DNA of 64,000 bases from Hedera helix (GCA_947179155.2 OX359266.1:14584098-14648097), one strand, 5' to 3'. Positions 1 to 11,640 are shown, counted from the first letter of the stretch. Notes: generated by a model from the letters alone, not told the origin. Program-made: numbers and translations.

Positions 1-1125
1 TATACCTCCAAAATTCATAAAATAATTCATATAACATATAAAAATTATTTTTCGTAATTTTTCACTTCGTTATTTGGACATCATGTTATATTAACATGTT
101 CACGTTTCTGAAATATTATTCTTCATAAACATCATAAAAATTCCATTATAAATAGATATAATTTTTAATAACTTATAACATTCCTTTTTCTTATTTATTA
201 TTCAATTTCTTTAATATTCACATTAATTTCTTTATATATAAAGTATATAATTTAATATTATATAATTTATATAATTACATTTTTCTTTTAAATAATTTCT
301 TAAATTCCTCTATAATCATCAATTAATTATATAACCAAAATTATACATTTATTAATCCTTTCATTAATTTAATCCTCTTATATAAATTATATAATAATTC
401 TTATATAATTTATATAATTATTTTTTTCATTACTCTTTTACTTAAATTTTCTTATATAAATTATATACTTTATTAGTATATAATTTATAAAATTCTTTCC
501 TCCTCTCAAATAATTTCTAAACATTTACCATAATTATTAATTAATTAAATAATCAATATTTCTAATTTTACTAACTTCCTCATTCACTTTTATTTAACAT
601 TGGATTAATTTAATTATTAATCCCTTAATTCTCATAATTAATGAAATTTATAATTATCACAATTAAACATACACACATATATATACAAATGTATATATAT
701 TCATTTCATATCTAATAATATTATTTAAATAATAATTCATGCACCTTCACAATAATTTTATTGTACAATTTACTTTACCATTACATGGAATTTCTTTTAT
801 TCCTCATAAATTATTTTTTTAAACAATTTATTTACTTTTTCAATTATTTTAAATCAACACAATTCATCATTATCTCTATACATATTTAATTTACTAATTA
901 AATCTCATCACATCACAAAAAAAAAAAAAAAAAATTTACACAAACTTGGTAATTTTATCAATTAATTCTCATTGAATATTATTAAAGAAATCCTAGAAAT
1001 TTGGATCCTCACAATTATTTTGGTATTATAAGGGATCAACCTCTTGTACCCTATTATATGTATAACATTCAAACACTTTGTGCAAAGTTTGGTTTCCCAA
1101 ATATAATCCCCTTATTTAGGGTTGT
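1..1125 (-). mobile_element. LTR F, left fragment (old Ty3-type LTR)
   Basis: This is AT-rich non-coding sequence with no supportable gene. It is read as the outer part of a long LTR that resumes at 18,462, because the two pieces are separated exactly by a Ty3 element with a 5-bp GTTGT target duplication. The last 120 bases resemble the LTR D and 6.25-kb-element sequences in block order: GGGATCAACC (1,032-1,041), then CTTTGTGCAAAG, then an AGGGTTGT block at the break. The true outer end lies beyond the left edge. A poly-A run sits near 918-934. The LTR assignment is inference from this block order and from the right-hand piece. Confidence 0.5.
1121..1125. repeat. Target-site duplication GTTGT (left copy)
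   Basis: GTTGT directly precedes the TGGGCTGC end of the Athila-like element. The same five bases follow its other end at 18,457-18,461. A perfect 5-bp duplication fixes both ends of the element at 1,126 and 18,456. Confidence 0.85.
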
Positions 1126-2729
1126 TGGGCTGCTGTCGTTAACACTCTAAAATTAATTCTTACTTTCAATCACAAACTCAGTATATTAGCAAGCAAGGGT
1201 CGAACCCACAGAGAATGATTAATTTATTTTTATGCAATGTAAACTAGATTTGGGGGTTTTGAACTAATTATAATTAACTAAATAAATAAAAGTAAATAAA
1301 TAAAATTAATTAAAAACTTCAGTTCCTTAGTTCAGTATCCCCTTCTTTTAATCAACAAATTAATCAAGTTATTATTATCTTTTTCTTCAATTGAAATTAA
1401 TAATCCTAGATAATCGACAATCGCTAAGCTACCCGAAATCCTCCTTAAATTATAAATCTAATGCAACAATCACTCACAAAAGACCCTATCTATCATACAA
1501 CCTAGAACTATCAGTCTAGATTTAATATAACAGTTGCATTAAAAATTAGAGAATTATATTATTCCAAGCAACAATCATAACATCGCAGATTATTTAACTT
1601 GTCATCTTGATAATCATAACAATATTCAAAAGTTTGTCCACAATCAAATATTATTAATTGCTACTTATGATCAAATAAAATATCGTTTGCTTAATATCAA
1701 ATCTTAACCTAGCATATGATAAATTATTGATTAACTTAACAGGCCCTTATCAAATTAATCAAGCAAATATCATAAAATAATTAAAACAGATTATCAAGAA
1801 TAGATCTCATGCATAAAGGAATAGATTATAAAACTCAATTAAAACATCAATTAAAAATAAGGTTCAACATCCCTTTAGAACTGAAAATAAAAACTTAGCC
1901 TGACATCCTTCAAAATAATCTCCACTAGTTGAAAAGCTCTCTCCAAGAGATTAGAAGAAAGATCTCCCAAAAACTTACAATCAATAATGAGAGGTTGACC
2001 CTCTATTTATAGGCTTCTAACTTGTCCAAACCCTAATAGGATTTACAATTAAAATAAAAAGAAAAATAAAATAATTATTATCCTAATCCTAATTGGAATT
2101 AAAATCCAATTTGGAATCAAAAAGTAGCAAAATTCGTGAAATAATTCTGTTCTGCAGCATTTCTGCGTCGCCAAACACGCCTTAACGCGTCAGTTGACCG
2201 AAGTCAACGCGTCTGATGACGTTAGCCGCCTCAGCCAGCCCGCGCCTGGATGACGTCATTAAGCCCGTCGTGCATTGCGCGGTCGTTATTATTTCCTTCT
2301 TTGGCCAAACGACGTCGTTCGGTTCTACTGCCTGATTCTTTGCTACGCGCGCATGGAGCGGTCGCCCGTCCGAAAAGTACAATTATGCCACTGAACTTTT
2401 GCAGAATTTACATATTTGCACCCAGCTTATTTTTCCTACAAAATAAAATATAAAATAATTAAAAATAAATAAAAATAATATAAAAATACTAAAAATCTAA
2501 AAACACATAATAATAAATAAAATTCCTAAAATACTAAAAATAAATAAAAATACATAAATAAAAAGAAATATAAAAATACCATAAAATTACCTAAATTAAC
2601 ATAAATTAACTAAAATCCCATAAAACTCATTAAAACCAAAATAAGCTAAATAATTAAACATTTAAGCACACAATAAATATAAAAACTAAGTATTAGGGAA
2701 TAAAAATATTGTATAATTTAATTCTATCA
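1126..2729 (-). repeat. 3' LTR of the Athila-like element
   Basis: On the plus strand the LTR begins TGGGCTGCTG and ends CTATCA, so in element sense it runs TG...CA. It matches 16,830-18,456 along its length with scattered substitutions. Relative to that copy it lacks about 39 bases near 2,285 (between GCGCGGTCGTT and ATTATTTCC). A GC-rich block at about 2,160-2,370 contrasts with the AT-rich remainder. It contains an ACGCGT...GTTGAC / GTCAACGCGT hairpin (2,185-2,212), a TGACGTCA palindrome (2,251-2,258) and AAACGACGTCGTT (2,307-2,319). Confidence 0.85.
2003..2011 (-). promoter_or_regulatory. TATA box of Athila-like 3' LTR
   Basis: The minus strand reads CCTATAAATAGAGG here, a canonical plant TATA box. 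The identical box occurs in the partner LTR at 17,690-17,698. It is the likely core promoter of the element. Confidence 0.7.
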
Positions 2730-3584
2730 AATACCCCCACACTTAGCTTTTGCTCGTCCTCGGGCAAAATAAAAATAAAAACAAACAAAAATAAAATAAA
2801 TCTAATTAGCCCAACAGACTAAAGCGACTCAACTAACTCGACTTTTTACATGAGCAATAAATTAATATGAACTTCACATCAACCTCAAAGATTATAATTA
2901 ACAACTCTTAGAAAATTTCAAAATAATACATCATCAAAGATTTTAACTTAATTATTAATTCCACTTTATTCTCAATCCTTCGTGTGTGATCAAATATATC
3001 ACAAAAATATATTAAAATTCTATACATTTATTTTCACATCACTTTCCATTTAATACCGATAAATGCAAACTAGAAGATCAAAAAGTTTTATATTTTAACC
3101 ACACTAACTTTAATCGCATACCTTCCCAAGTATTATTAAAATCCGATAGCAAGATTTTTTCTTCATTCTTTTTTCTTCATTTTTTTCACTTTTTCTTTTT
3201 TCATGATGAGTGCATTTTATGCTCTATCTCATTAGCGAGTGTGTTTTACGCTCCATCTCAACCCACCACATGACAATTGTTTTACTTCTTTTTTTTTTCA
3301 AGTAAGGTCAATCCAATAATCCCAGAAAAATTACCTTAATCATTTCTCCACATTATATTTACCTTATATTCGCTTCAAGTAATGTTTAAATAAGATATAT
3401 AATTAAAAACATATCTTATAAGCATTTAACCAAATAAATTTTCTCCAAATTAAAATTAGTTCAAACATATGGATATGCGTATATAATAAAATAAAAGATT
3501 TCAAATAAAGTACTGACCAACAAAAATGTCAAAATTCAGATTACGCAAAATTTATCAAATTTTCAAGAGTTATTAAATAAAAAT
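2730..3584 (-). mobile_element. 3' internal non-coding region and PPT of the Athila-like element
   Basis: Positions 2,731-2,743 read GTGTGGGGGTAT on the minus strand, the polypurine tract next to the 3' LTR. The rest is AT-rich with T-rich runs at about 3,155-3,300 and a repeated GCATTTTATGCTC / GTGTTTTACGCTC motif near 3,210-3,255. No coding sequence is seen. The region ends at the AAAAT target site of the Copia insertion. Confidence 0.65.
3580..3584. repeat. Target-site duplication AAAAT (left copy)
   Basis: AAAAT precedes the TGTTAG end of the SIRE-like Copia element and recurs at 15,231-15,235 just after its other end. Confidence 0.8.
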
Positions 3585-5077
3585 TGTTAGTTTCCAATGA
3601 CACAATAGATATCTAGAAGGGGGGGGGGGGGGTTTGAATAGATTCTTTTAAAAATTTCTTTTACTTTAAAGTTCTTACGTTAATTAATTCTTAATCAATA
3701 AGTTTAGCACAGCGGAATACGATTTAGTTACCCTTTTCTTGATATGTTAAAGTAAGAATTTAACAAGCAATTATATGGCAGATATAGCAATTAAAAGACA
3801 CAAGAAGAAATACTCCAGGTTTTAAGTGGTTCAGAGCTCACAAGACTCCTACTCCACTGTTCTGCTCTTCCAGCAGTAAATCCACTAAGGATACTTTTAC
3901 AATTTCAGAATCACTAAGATTCCTTCAAGACCAGCAGTCTTGGAACTCTAGTTCACTAAGAACTCTACAAGTCTAACAGACTTGGATACTCTAGTTCATA
4001 AAGAACTCTCCTGGAGTGGTGTAGATTTGGATGAGCTACTAAGTTGCTTTTAGCATGAGTTTCTGAAGGAATTAGTAGCAATGCAAGATTTCTTATCAGT
4101 TTGATCTTTTCAACTTCTTGCGCATATTCTTTTCTCGTGTAATTCGCTGCACTTTTCTTTTGTCGATCTTGGTATTTAAAAAGTGAGGGCTTCAGTTTTC
4201 TTCCCGTTGGAACATCTGCTCGAGCTTTTTGTTTCTTTCCGTTACCTCACAGAGGGGAGCTTCTGAATATTATATTAATATAGCTTAGTAATGCTCTGAT
4301 GAGATTTTTATTTGATCTGACATGTTAGTCCATGGAAGGGTGTTTTCTTTTTCTTTGGGGACAGACATGTCAGTCGTAGGTTCCTACCAACTTTCATAGA
4401 GTCGTTTGGTCCTTCCATACTATAGGACTGATAGGACACAGTCCTCTGACTTTACTGCCTTGAAAGTCTTCTTTCTGTTGCATAGTGAGCTTGGGTCAGT
4501 CCCCTGACTTTTCTGACTTCGATCGATTTGCAAAAGCTTTTCAGTTACATCAATGCAGATTGAACTTTTGAACGAAATAGCTTCTGATTTGAGAGTTGTG
4601 ATGTCTCTTGTCTTTTTGCTCAACGACCCTCTATGATCAACTCTACGAATATCCTTGCTGTTGTGATTGTTCTGTAATGGATCATCTCTTACTATCATCG
4701 TAGAGTTTACTCTACTGTTAGACTGTTGAATGTAGAGTTCGTTCTACGGCTTCTTGCTTAGAACGTAGTCTGTTGGTCGTAGAGTCTTATTGGCCAAAAT
4801 CGTAGAGTCCATTCTACGATTGGTTGTCTTGATCGTAGAGTCTGTTGATCGTAGAGTCTTCTTGACTGAAATCGTAGAGTCCATTCTACGATTAGATTAA
4901 AACAAAAGATCAACCTAACAGTTTTGATCTATTTAAATCTAAGTCTTAGTACAACACAAAAGACTTTATAAATCCATACATTTATATCAGAAGATCAACC
5001 TAACAGCTTTGATCTTATTTAACACAGCCCTTGTACATTATTTCTTATCATCAAATTTAATCATTCAATGTTCAACA
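3585..5077 (-). repeat. 3' LTR of the SIRE-like Copia element
   Basis: On the plus strand it runs from TGTTAGTTTCC to TTCAACA and pairs with 13,742-15,230 with only scattered differences by eye. A G homopolymer lies at about 3,620-3,632, near the U5 end in element sense. A TTTAAATA TATA-like box on the minus strand lies near 4,171-4,180. The U3 half holds seven exact CGTAGAG/CTCTACG words between 4,641 and 4,879, some paired as inverted repeats. Confidence 0.88.
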
Positions 5078-5090
5078 ATCTCCCCCTATT
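5078..5090 (-). other. Polypurine tract of the SIRE-like element
   Basis: The minus strand reads ATCATCAAATAGGGGGAGAT immediately before the 3' LTR. This is the usual second-strand primer site of this Copia group. The second SIRE-like element in this window has the equivalent AAATAGGGGAAGAT at 60,827-60,840. Confidence 0.75.
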
Positions 5091-5266
5091 TGATGATGAC
5101 AACATAAATAGCAGATAGTGATTTGAACACATTAAATAGGCAAAATGCATATGAATAATTGAATGCCTAATCATACAGTGAGCAGATGTATTTTCTAGTG
5201 AAAATTTTGAATTTTATTGATGTTTAGTCAGTTAATACAATTGAGTAAAAGAAAAAAAAAATTAAC

Positions 5267-7968
5267 TTATCTCCTTCTACTAGGAGGTCTTCTTCTTTCT
5301 TCTTCCTTTTGCCTGAAGAGTGCTCTCTTTTCATTTTCTGCTTTTCTCAGTTCTTCTTCCCTCAGCAAAGCTTCTTCTTCTTTAATTTAGAACCATTCTT
5401 GTGAGCTAGATGGCCTCGCAGTTGAGGAAGAAGGTCTTGTTATCTCATCCTGTCTAGGATGAGATGGTACTGCTTCGAATTTAGGAGGATGTATTGATGT
5501 TTGAACCATCCTCATCCCTTGAGGTGCTCTTCCTCTTCTGCTGTAGTCTGAGCTCGTTCTCGTTTGTTCTATTGTGCTCAGTTTGTTCTCCCCCTTGGTG
5601 GCATCATTAATGGTTGCTACCTGTTCTGAAAGCTGCTGTATGCCCTAAATAATTTCTTGAAGTTGAGTCTTAGTGGTAGCAACATCATCTTAGTGTGCTT
5701 GGAGTCGTTCGTCAACCAGTATTTGTTTTTGCTCCACCAATGACAAAGTGTCATTCGATCGATATTCTTGTTCTGTAAGAGAGTTCTTCAATGCAATGAT
5801 CTCATTACTAAGGAGTGTGATAGAGTTGTCATTGGTTTCTTGAAGAACGACGACTGTCTTCTGATGTTTGTTTAAAGCTTCCAGAAATATTTTATCCCTT
5901 TATTGGAGATTTTCAGAGACTGTTGTCGTTAGCTGCTTTAATCTTGTGGAGAATTATTTATTCAAGCTGTTAGAGAGATCGTTGGCAGCATCAATGACAT
6001 CGTCCATTCTTCGTTGAATGTTGTGGGACTTAGATGCCAGATCTTTCTGTATCTATGTATAGATATGGCTTGTTAAGTTAGTTAGGCCCTCAGTTGTAGG
6101 AAGCCGAGATACCTTGTCCAGAATTTCCTGGAGGAGTTGAGATGGTTGTCCCTGGTCAACCGTAGAGCTTGGAATGTGGAAGTATTCATGACCAGAGGTG
6201 GATGGAATATCCTCGTAGGTTAAGAGAAGTCTTGAAGGTGGAATATGAGGCATTGTTTGAGGACTAGGCAGAATTTTGGGAGAGTCTGGAGGGCACTCTA
6301 TGTCTTGATTATTGAGGCTTTCTTGACCACCAGTTGTAGATGGTGGGGACTCTACGATCGGGGAAGTGTTGATCGTAGAGCTTGATGCAGGGTTGACATT
6401 TGATGACTCCTCAAATTTATTGAACATCCATGAAGGTGTATGAATTTGAATGAGGGCTAGAGGAATAAAATGTACATTTTGCCCTAAAGAATGTGAAAAC
6501 GGGTTGCATGAAATGAGCTTCTGAGTAAAGAATAGATTCTGAGGATAGCCTTGAGCAATAACCACCACATTAGGGTATGCTTTGAAGGTCCAGAAGACCT
6601 GATCCCACGCATTGTGCACCAGAGCTCGGTGGAATGGCATCAGTGGCAAGAATTTCAGCAGGCAGTTGTAGTCAAGGTGCCTTTGCTCATTTCTTCCGAC
6701 GGCCACTATTTCGATGTCATCCTCTTCATCATTATTCATTGTGGCTGAAGGGATTGAAGTGTCTTCTTGAGTCTCCCCCTCAGCCAGAGCATCTGCTGGC
6801 TCAGGAACAACTGGTGGCTCCCCCTCAGTTTGAGCATCCATAGGCTCAGCTGCTTTAGATGACTCATTCTCAACTGGAACAATGTCAAAATTTTCAAGTA
6901 GCTCCCCCTTAGCTACTAAGCTTTTGTCGGCAAATTTTACTTGCCTTCTTCTCTTTCTTCTTGGCTCTTTTGGAGTGGCCTCTTCAGCTTCATACTTACT
7001 GCGAGTTTCCCTTCGCAGATCTGAATCTTCATCCTCTGATGCAGCCTTTCCTTCAGGAGCAGCATCAGGAGCCTCATTTAATGAGTCTTGAGGTTCTTCA
7101 ATCTCAAGGTATTTCTTTCCTTTCCTCTTTCTGATGAGACCCTGAGATTGCTTGCTGACTTCTTGAGATTCTTCTTATGCAGGTGTGTTCTTCAATAGCG
7201 ATGGCCCTACACCACTCTGTGTTCCTTCACTATCCCCTGACCTGGATAGTTTCCTATTTTCAACTGGATTCCTCCTCCAGTTGTCAAAGAGTCTCTGGGT
7301 TATTCTCTTGTTAGTATTGAGGGCTTCTCCTTCATCATGCTCAATCAGATCCCCCAATGACGATTTAAGGAGAATGTTGATGAATCTCCCATAGAACATT
7401 TTTTTGGTCCCCTTAGTTTTTTCTGCATTTTGGACCCAGTTCCCTATCCATTCCATCAGCAAGGAGCCATAGTTGATGTTTATCTTCTTGACTATAACTG
7501 TCATTAATTTCAGCTGCACCTCACTGACTGAGTCATGAGTTGAGTCTTTGCAGAGGAGGCATTTACCTATAACATCAGCCAGGAACTCATATTTCTGAGG
7601 AAATTCTTTCTTCTTCAAACCTTTCAGTCCTGGATTCTTTTGGTGGTGCATTCTTCTCAGGCCTTCTTCGGTATTCACCATATTTAGAGATGTGAGGCCC
7701 CTTGCTTGAAACCTAGGGCTAGGTTAAGTTCTTCAGCAGTGAGGTTAGGTTGTACCCCTTTTACTGTGGTGGTTAGAGTTCTGTTATCATAGGATCCATT
7801 GATGTAAAACTCTCAGACAAGCTTTGATAGAATCCTCATATTTATTCGCAGAGCTTCTCACAGACCAGCCTTATCTAGTAACTGGATTATTCTTTTGAAC
7901 TGCATATCTGCTGTTGTGAAGGCTTTGAAGTTGAGCTCGTTTCCAGGAATGACTTGAGCAGGTGCCAT
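5267..7968 (-). pseudogene. Additional sense ORF (aORF) downstream of Copia pol, degenerate
   Basis: The likely start is ATG at 7,968. The first ~95 codons contain an FYINGSYDN...VKGVQPNLTAEELNLALGF segment that resembles the plant transposon protein domain often called Transposase_32, but are cut by two TGA stops (possibly from CGA). One frameshift follows. From 7,681 a single frame runs to a TAA at 5,267, interrupted by about six stops (e.g. TAA 7,175-7,177, TAG 6,053-6,055). The middle is acidic, proline- and serine-rich, with a basic RRKRRR stretch. The last third is rich in E, Q, K and L heptads, like a coiled coil, and ends in an arginine-rich tail. SIRE elements are known to carry an extra ('env-like') ORF here. 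I saw no clear signal peptide or membrane anchor, so an envelope role is not supported by this sequence. Confidence 0.75.
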
Positions 7969-8506
7969 TTGATAGTTTTTCTGAAACAATAAGAACGATT
8001 TATCTGAGTATTGAAAACTTAGGGTTTACGATTGTGAGAGAGAGAGATAGAGGAATGATAGATTTTTTATTTGAAGAAATAAACGACGTGCAGTTTTTAA
8101 AGTATTTAAAAAAACTTCCCTCTATGTTTGTTGAGATGCGTGTCAAGTTCTGATATGAGCATTTCAGTTGGTTGATGACCATTTTGCCCCCAGAGCTTTA
8201 CGATCCTTCTTGACACTTCGATTCTTTTGTTGATGTTCGTTGAGTTAACTTTACGACTGAGGAATACTCTGAGATCCTTGGTTTGATAACCGTTAAGTGA
8301 GCTCTACGGTTTGTAGTGTGCTCTACGATCCTTGGCTTGTTGATCGTTGAGTGATCTCTATAATCTTAAGCGTACTTTGCGATCCTTCGCTTGACGATCG
8401 TTGAGTGCATTCCACAAATTAGTCTTTTACTTATTTTCCTTGCACACTTTTCTTCCTGCAGAGTTAGTATCTTCCAAATAAAAAATGATATATATATATA
8501 TATATA
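7969..8506 (-). other. Spacer between Copia pol and the aORF
   Basis: Non-coding sequence between the RNase H stop (8,507) and the aORF start. It contains a short TA dinucleotide run (about 8,490-8,507). It also has several copies or near-copies of the CTCTACG word, exact at 8,302-8,308 and 8,321-8,327, with variants such as TTTACGATCC and TTTGCGATCC spread over 8,195-8,400. It may carry the signal for expressing the aORF, but no splice site or promoter could be identified. Confidence 0.5.
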
Positions 8507-9240
8507 TTAAGGGTCTAGATTTAGCATTCCTAACTCACTCATAAGTTTATTAAATCTTGATTCATCTAAAGGTTTTGTAAACACATCTGCTAGTTGATCT
8601 TCAGTTGGAATGTAGTGAAATGATATATTACCATTTTGTACATGATCCCTAATGAAATGATACCTTATATCTATGTGCTTAGTTCTTGAATGCATAACAG
8701 GATTATGAGTTATAGCAATTGCACTTGTATTATCACAATATATAGGAATAGAATTAAGCTCAAACCCATAGTCTACAAGCTGAGTCTTCATCCATAGGAT
8801 TTGTGCACAGCAACTGCTTGCGGTTATATATTCAGCTTCTGCAGTTGATGTGGATACTGAGTTCTGCTTCTTATTAAACCAAGAGACAAGTCTGCTGCCA
8901 AGCATCTGGCAAGTTTCACTTGTGCTCTTTCTGTCTATTTTGCATCTTGCATAGTCAGCATCTGAGTATCCCATTAGATCAAAGGAGGACTCCTTGGGAT
9001 ACCATAATCTTAAATTTGGAGTTCCTTTAAGATATTTGAAAATTCTTTTCACAGCTAATAGATGAGACTCTTTGGGGTTAGCCTGAAATCTAGCACATAT
9101 ACATGTAGCAAATATTATATCTGGTCGGCTAGCAGTAAGATATAATAGTGAGCCTATCATACCTCTGTACTGAGTGATTTCAGTGAATTTACCATTTTTC
9201 TTCTTTGTCGAGCTTGGTGGCAGGTGGCATAAGAGTTTTC
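8507..9240 (-). pseudogene. Copia RNase H domain
   Basis: The open part (9,160-8,507, 217 codons) starts in the RT-RNase H connection (MIGSLLYLTASRPDI) and covers the RNase H domain. The acidic residues are visible as GYSDADYA (residues 64-71), TAEAEY (106-111), CDN (142-144) and the DIRYHFIRD segment (164-172). It ends with the usual Copia LADVFTKPL tail and a TAG stop. The preceding codons (KNGKFTEITQYRG, about 9,161-9,200) are in frame with it but are offset by one base from the RT segment, so a frameshift separates the two. In an intact element this domain removes template RNA during reverse transcription. Confidence 0.88.
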
Positions 9241-10490
9241 ATGATAGTTGCAGATTTCATGTCATATTTCTTTAATAAGTCTTTGATTTATTTGGCTTGA
9301 TTAATGAATATGCCTTCTTCAGTCTGCTTTATTTGTAGTCTAAGGAAGAAGTTGAGTTCTCCCATCATGCTTATTTCAAACTTGTTTTGCATAAGCTTGG
9401 CAAATCTTTCACATAATTTTTCATTAGAAGAACCAAATATAATATCATCTACATAAATTTGAACTAGCAGTGTTTTATCCTTATGTTTTCTCAAAAATAA
9501 GGTAGTATCTACTCTTCCTCTAGTGAATCCTTTTTCAATGAGAAAGTTAATTAATGTTTCATACCATGCTCTAAGTGCTTGTTTTAGACCATATAGTGCT
9601 TTATCTAATTTATAAACATAATTTGAAAAGGTTGGATTGATAAAACCTGGAGGTTGTTCCACGTAGACTTTTTCTTGAAGTTCTTCATTTAGAAAAACAA
9701 TCTTGACATCCATTTGGAAGACTTTGAACTTCATATGTGCAACATGGGCAAGGAAGATCTTTATGGCTTCCAACCTGGCAACTGGAGCATACGTTTTATC
9801 GTAGTCAATTCATTCTTCTTGAGAGTAACCTTTGGCCACCAGTCTTGCTTTGTTTCTCGTTATCACACCATTTTCATCCATCTTGTTTCTGAAAACCCAT
9901 TTGGTGCCAATGACTGGTTTATGCTGAGGCCTGGCAACTAATCTCCAAACCTTGCTCCTTTCAAATTGATTTAGCTCCTCTTGCATGGCCTATGTCCAAC
10001 TTGAATCTCCTAAGGCTTCTTCGATCTTCTTGGGTTCCTCTTGAGAGAGAAAGCTTAGGTAAAAGCATTCATTCAAAGTTGCAGCTCTTGTCTTGATTCC
10101 GGTGTTTGGATCTCCAATAATTAGATCTTGAGTGTGATCTTTGGTCCATTTTATTCTGCTAGGAACGTCTGTTCTGGTGCCTTCTTGTCTGAGTTCCTCT
10201 AAATCAGCTTCTTGTTCTAATCGTAGAGTTTCAATGTCTGGTGTGGTGTGCTCTACGTTTTCCTATACTTGTTCAACAATTTCTGTTGCTGGTTTTATGG
10301 TCGTAGAGTCAGACTCTACGATTTTGAGTTCTTCGATCGTTGAGCTTGTGTCTGATGACTCGTTGAATGTTGATCTTTTCTTTTTAGGATCTGATTCATC
10401 GAATGTGACATGGATGGAGGTTTCAACAGCTAAAGACTCCTTGTTGAACACCCTGAATGCTCTGCTATCTGTTGCATACCCAAGGAAGAT
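9241..10490 (-). pseudogene. Copia reverse transcriptase and integrase C-terminal linker
   Basis: In element order the frame continues from the integrase through IFLGYATDSRAFRVFN, an acidic linker, then the RT (WT-AMQEELNQFERSKVWRLV ... GTKWVFRNKMDENG ... KARLVAKGYSQ ... YAPVARLEAIKIFLA). The RT catalytic residues are present as QMDV (near 9,716) and YVDD (9,455-9,444). Typical VYVEQPPGF and LYGLKQA motifs follow. In-frame stops occur at about 10,491, 10,263, near 9,990 and near 9,810, and a stop at 9,288 closes the last open stretch. Each of these lies in a coherent frame, so the copy decayed by point mutation. CGTAGAG/CTCTACG words sit in the linker at 10,222, 10,251, 10,302 and 10,314. Confidence 0.88.
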
Positions 10491-11640
10491 TCATTCATCT
10501 GATTTTGGCTGGAATTTAGTTAGATGCTTCTTGCCATTATTGAGTACGTAGCATAGGCAACCAAACGCATGGAAATAACTTATGTTTGGCTTTCTTCCTT
10601 TCCATAATTCATACGGAGTCTTCTTCAATGTTGAGTGTATGAGTGACCAGTTTTGAGTGTAACATGCAGTACTGATGGCTTCAGCCCAGAAATATTCAGG
10701 AAGATAGGCTGCTGCTAAGAGGGTTCTTCCTGCTTCAATAAGAGTCCTATTCTTCCTTTCTGCTACTCCATTTTGTTGAGGCATCCTTGGGGCTGAGAAG
10801 TTGTGATTGATTCCATTTTCTTCATAGAACAGGTCCATATCTGAGAAATCAAACTCTCTTCCATGATCACTTCTGATGGCCTTGATCTTTTCATCTTTTT
10901 CATTCATGATTAGTCTGAAGAGCTTGATAAGATGCGAAATGGTTTCATCTTTAGAGCTTAGAAAAGATACCCATGTATATCTAGTGTAGTTATCTACTAC
11001 CGCTAAAGAGTATCTCTTTCCTCCGAGGCTAGTCGTCGAGACAGGCCCGAATAAATCCATGTGAAGTAATTGAAGAGCCCTATCATTTGAGTTTACTGAC
11101 TTGCTCTGGAATGACGTCTTTGTTTGCTTTCCAAACTGACAAGCTTTGCAGGGTTTTTCTTTGATGAAATTTAGCTTTGGCAATCCTTTTACTAGATCTT
11201 TAGAGGCAAGCTTTGAAATACTCTTGAAGTTAAGATGAGATAACCTCCTGTGCCAGAGCTAGCACATATCTTCAGAGGCTTTAGCAAGAAAACAGTCTGT
11301 CTCATCTGAACTTAATTGAGCAAGAATGACCACATAGACATTTCCTTCTCGAACCCCTTCTAGCTTTAGAGAGTTAGTCTTCAAATCTCTAACTTGGCAT
11401 TGGTTGTTGAGGAAGGTGACTTGATGTCCTTTGTCACAGAGTTGACTGATACTTAGTAGGTTGTGTTTTAGTCCATCAACATACGCCACTTTACAGAAAG
11501 ATATTGCACCATTTCCAGTTGAGCCATAACCTCTGGTTTTCCCAGAGTTGTTGTCTCCAAAAATGACAGCAGGTCTATCTTTTTCCTTATAATCTGATAG
11601 AAGATTCTTGTCTCCTGTCATGTGCATAACAAATCAATCT
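10491..11640 (-). pseudogene. Copia protease and integrase
   Basis: A single frame from 11,627 to 10,491 is cut by one TAG at 11,259-11,261. It covers the end of the aspartic protease (HMTGDKNLLSD, then the LSISQLCDKGH segment), the GAG-pre-integrase zinc finger (LWHRRLSHLNF ... CKACQFGK, an H-H-C-C pattern) and the integrase core. The integrase triad is visible as HMDLFGP, RSDHGREF and NGVAERKNRT, with 35 residues between the second Asp and the Glu (D,D35E). The protease active site DSG is destroyed: the sequence reads Asp followed by TGA, and a one-base shift separates it from gag. Integrase would insert the cDNA, as shown by the 5-bp AAAAT duplication. Confidence 0.9.

Noticed and set aside
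3590..4910. Independent genes inside the Copia LTR (e.g. 92-codon frame at 4,420-4,698)
   Set aside because: The frame lies in U3 of the LTR, differs in length in the partner LTR (14,606-14,851) and contains the CGTAGAG repeats.
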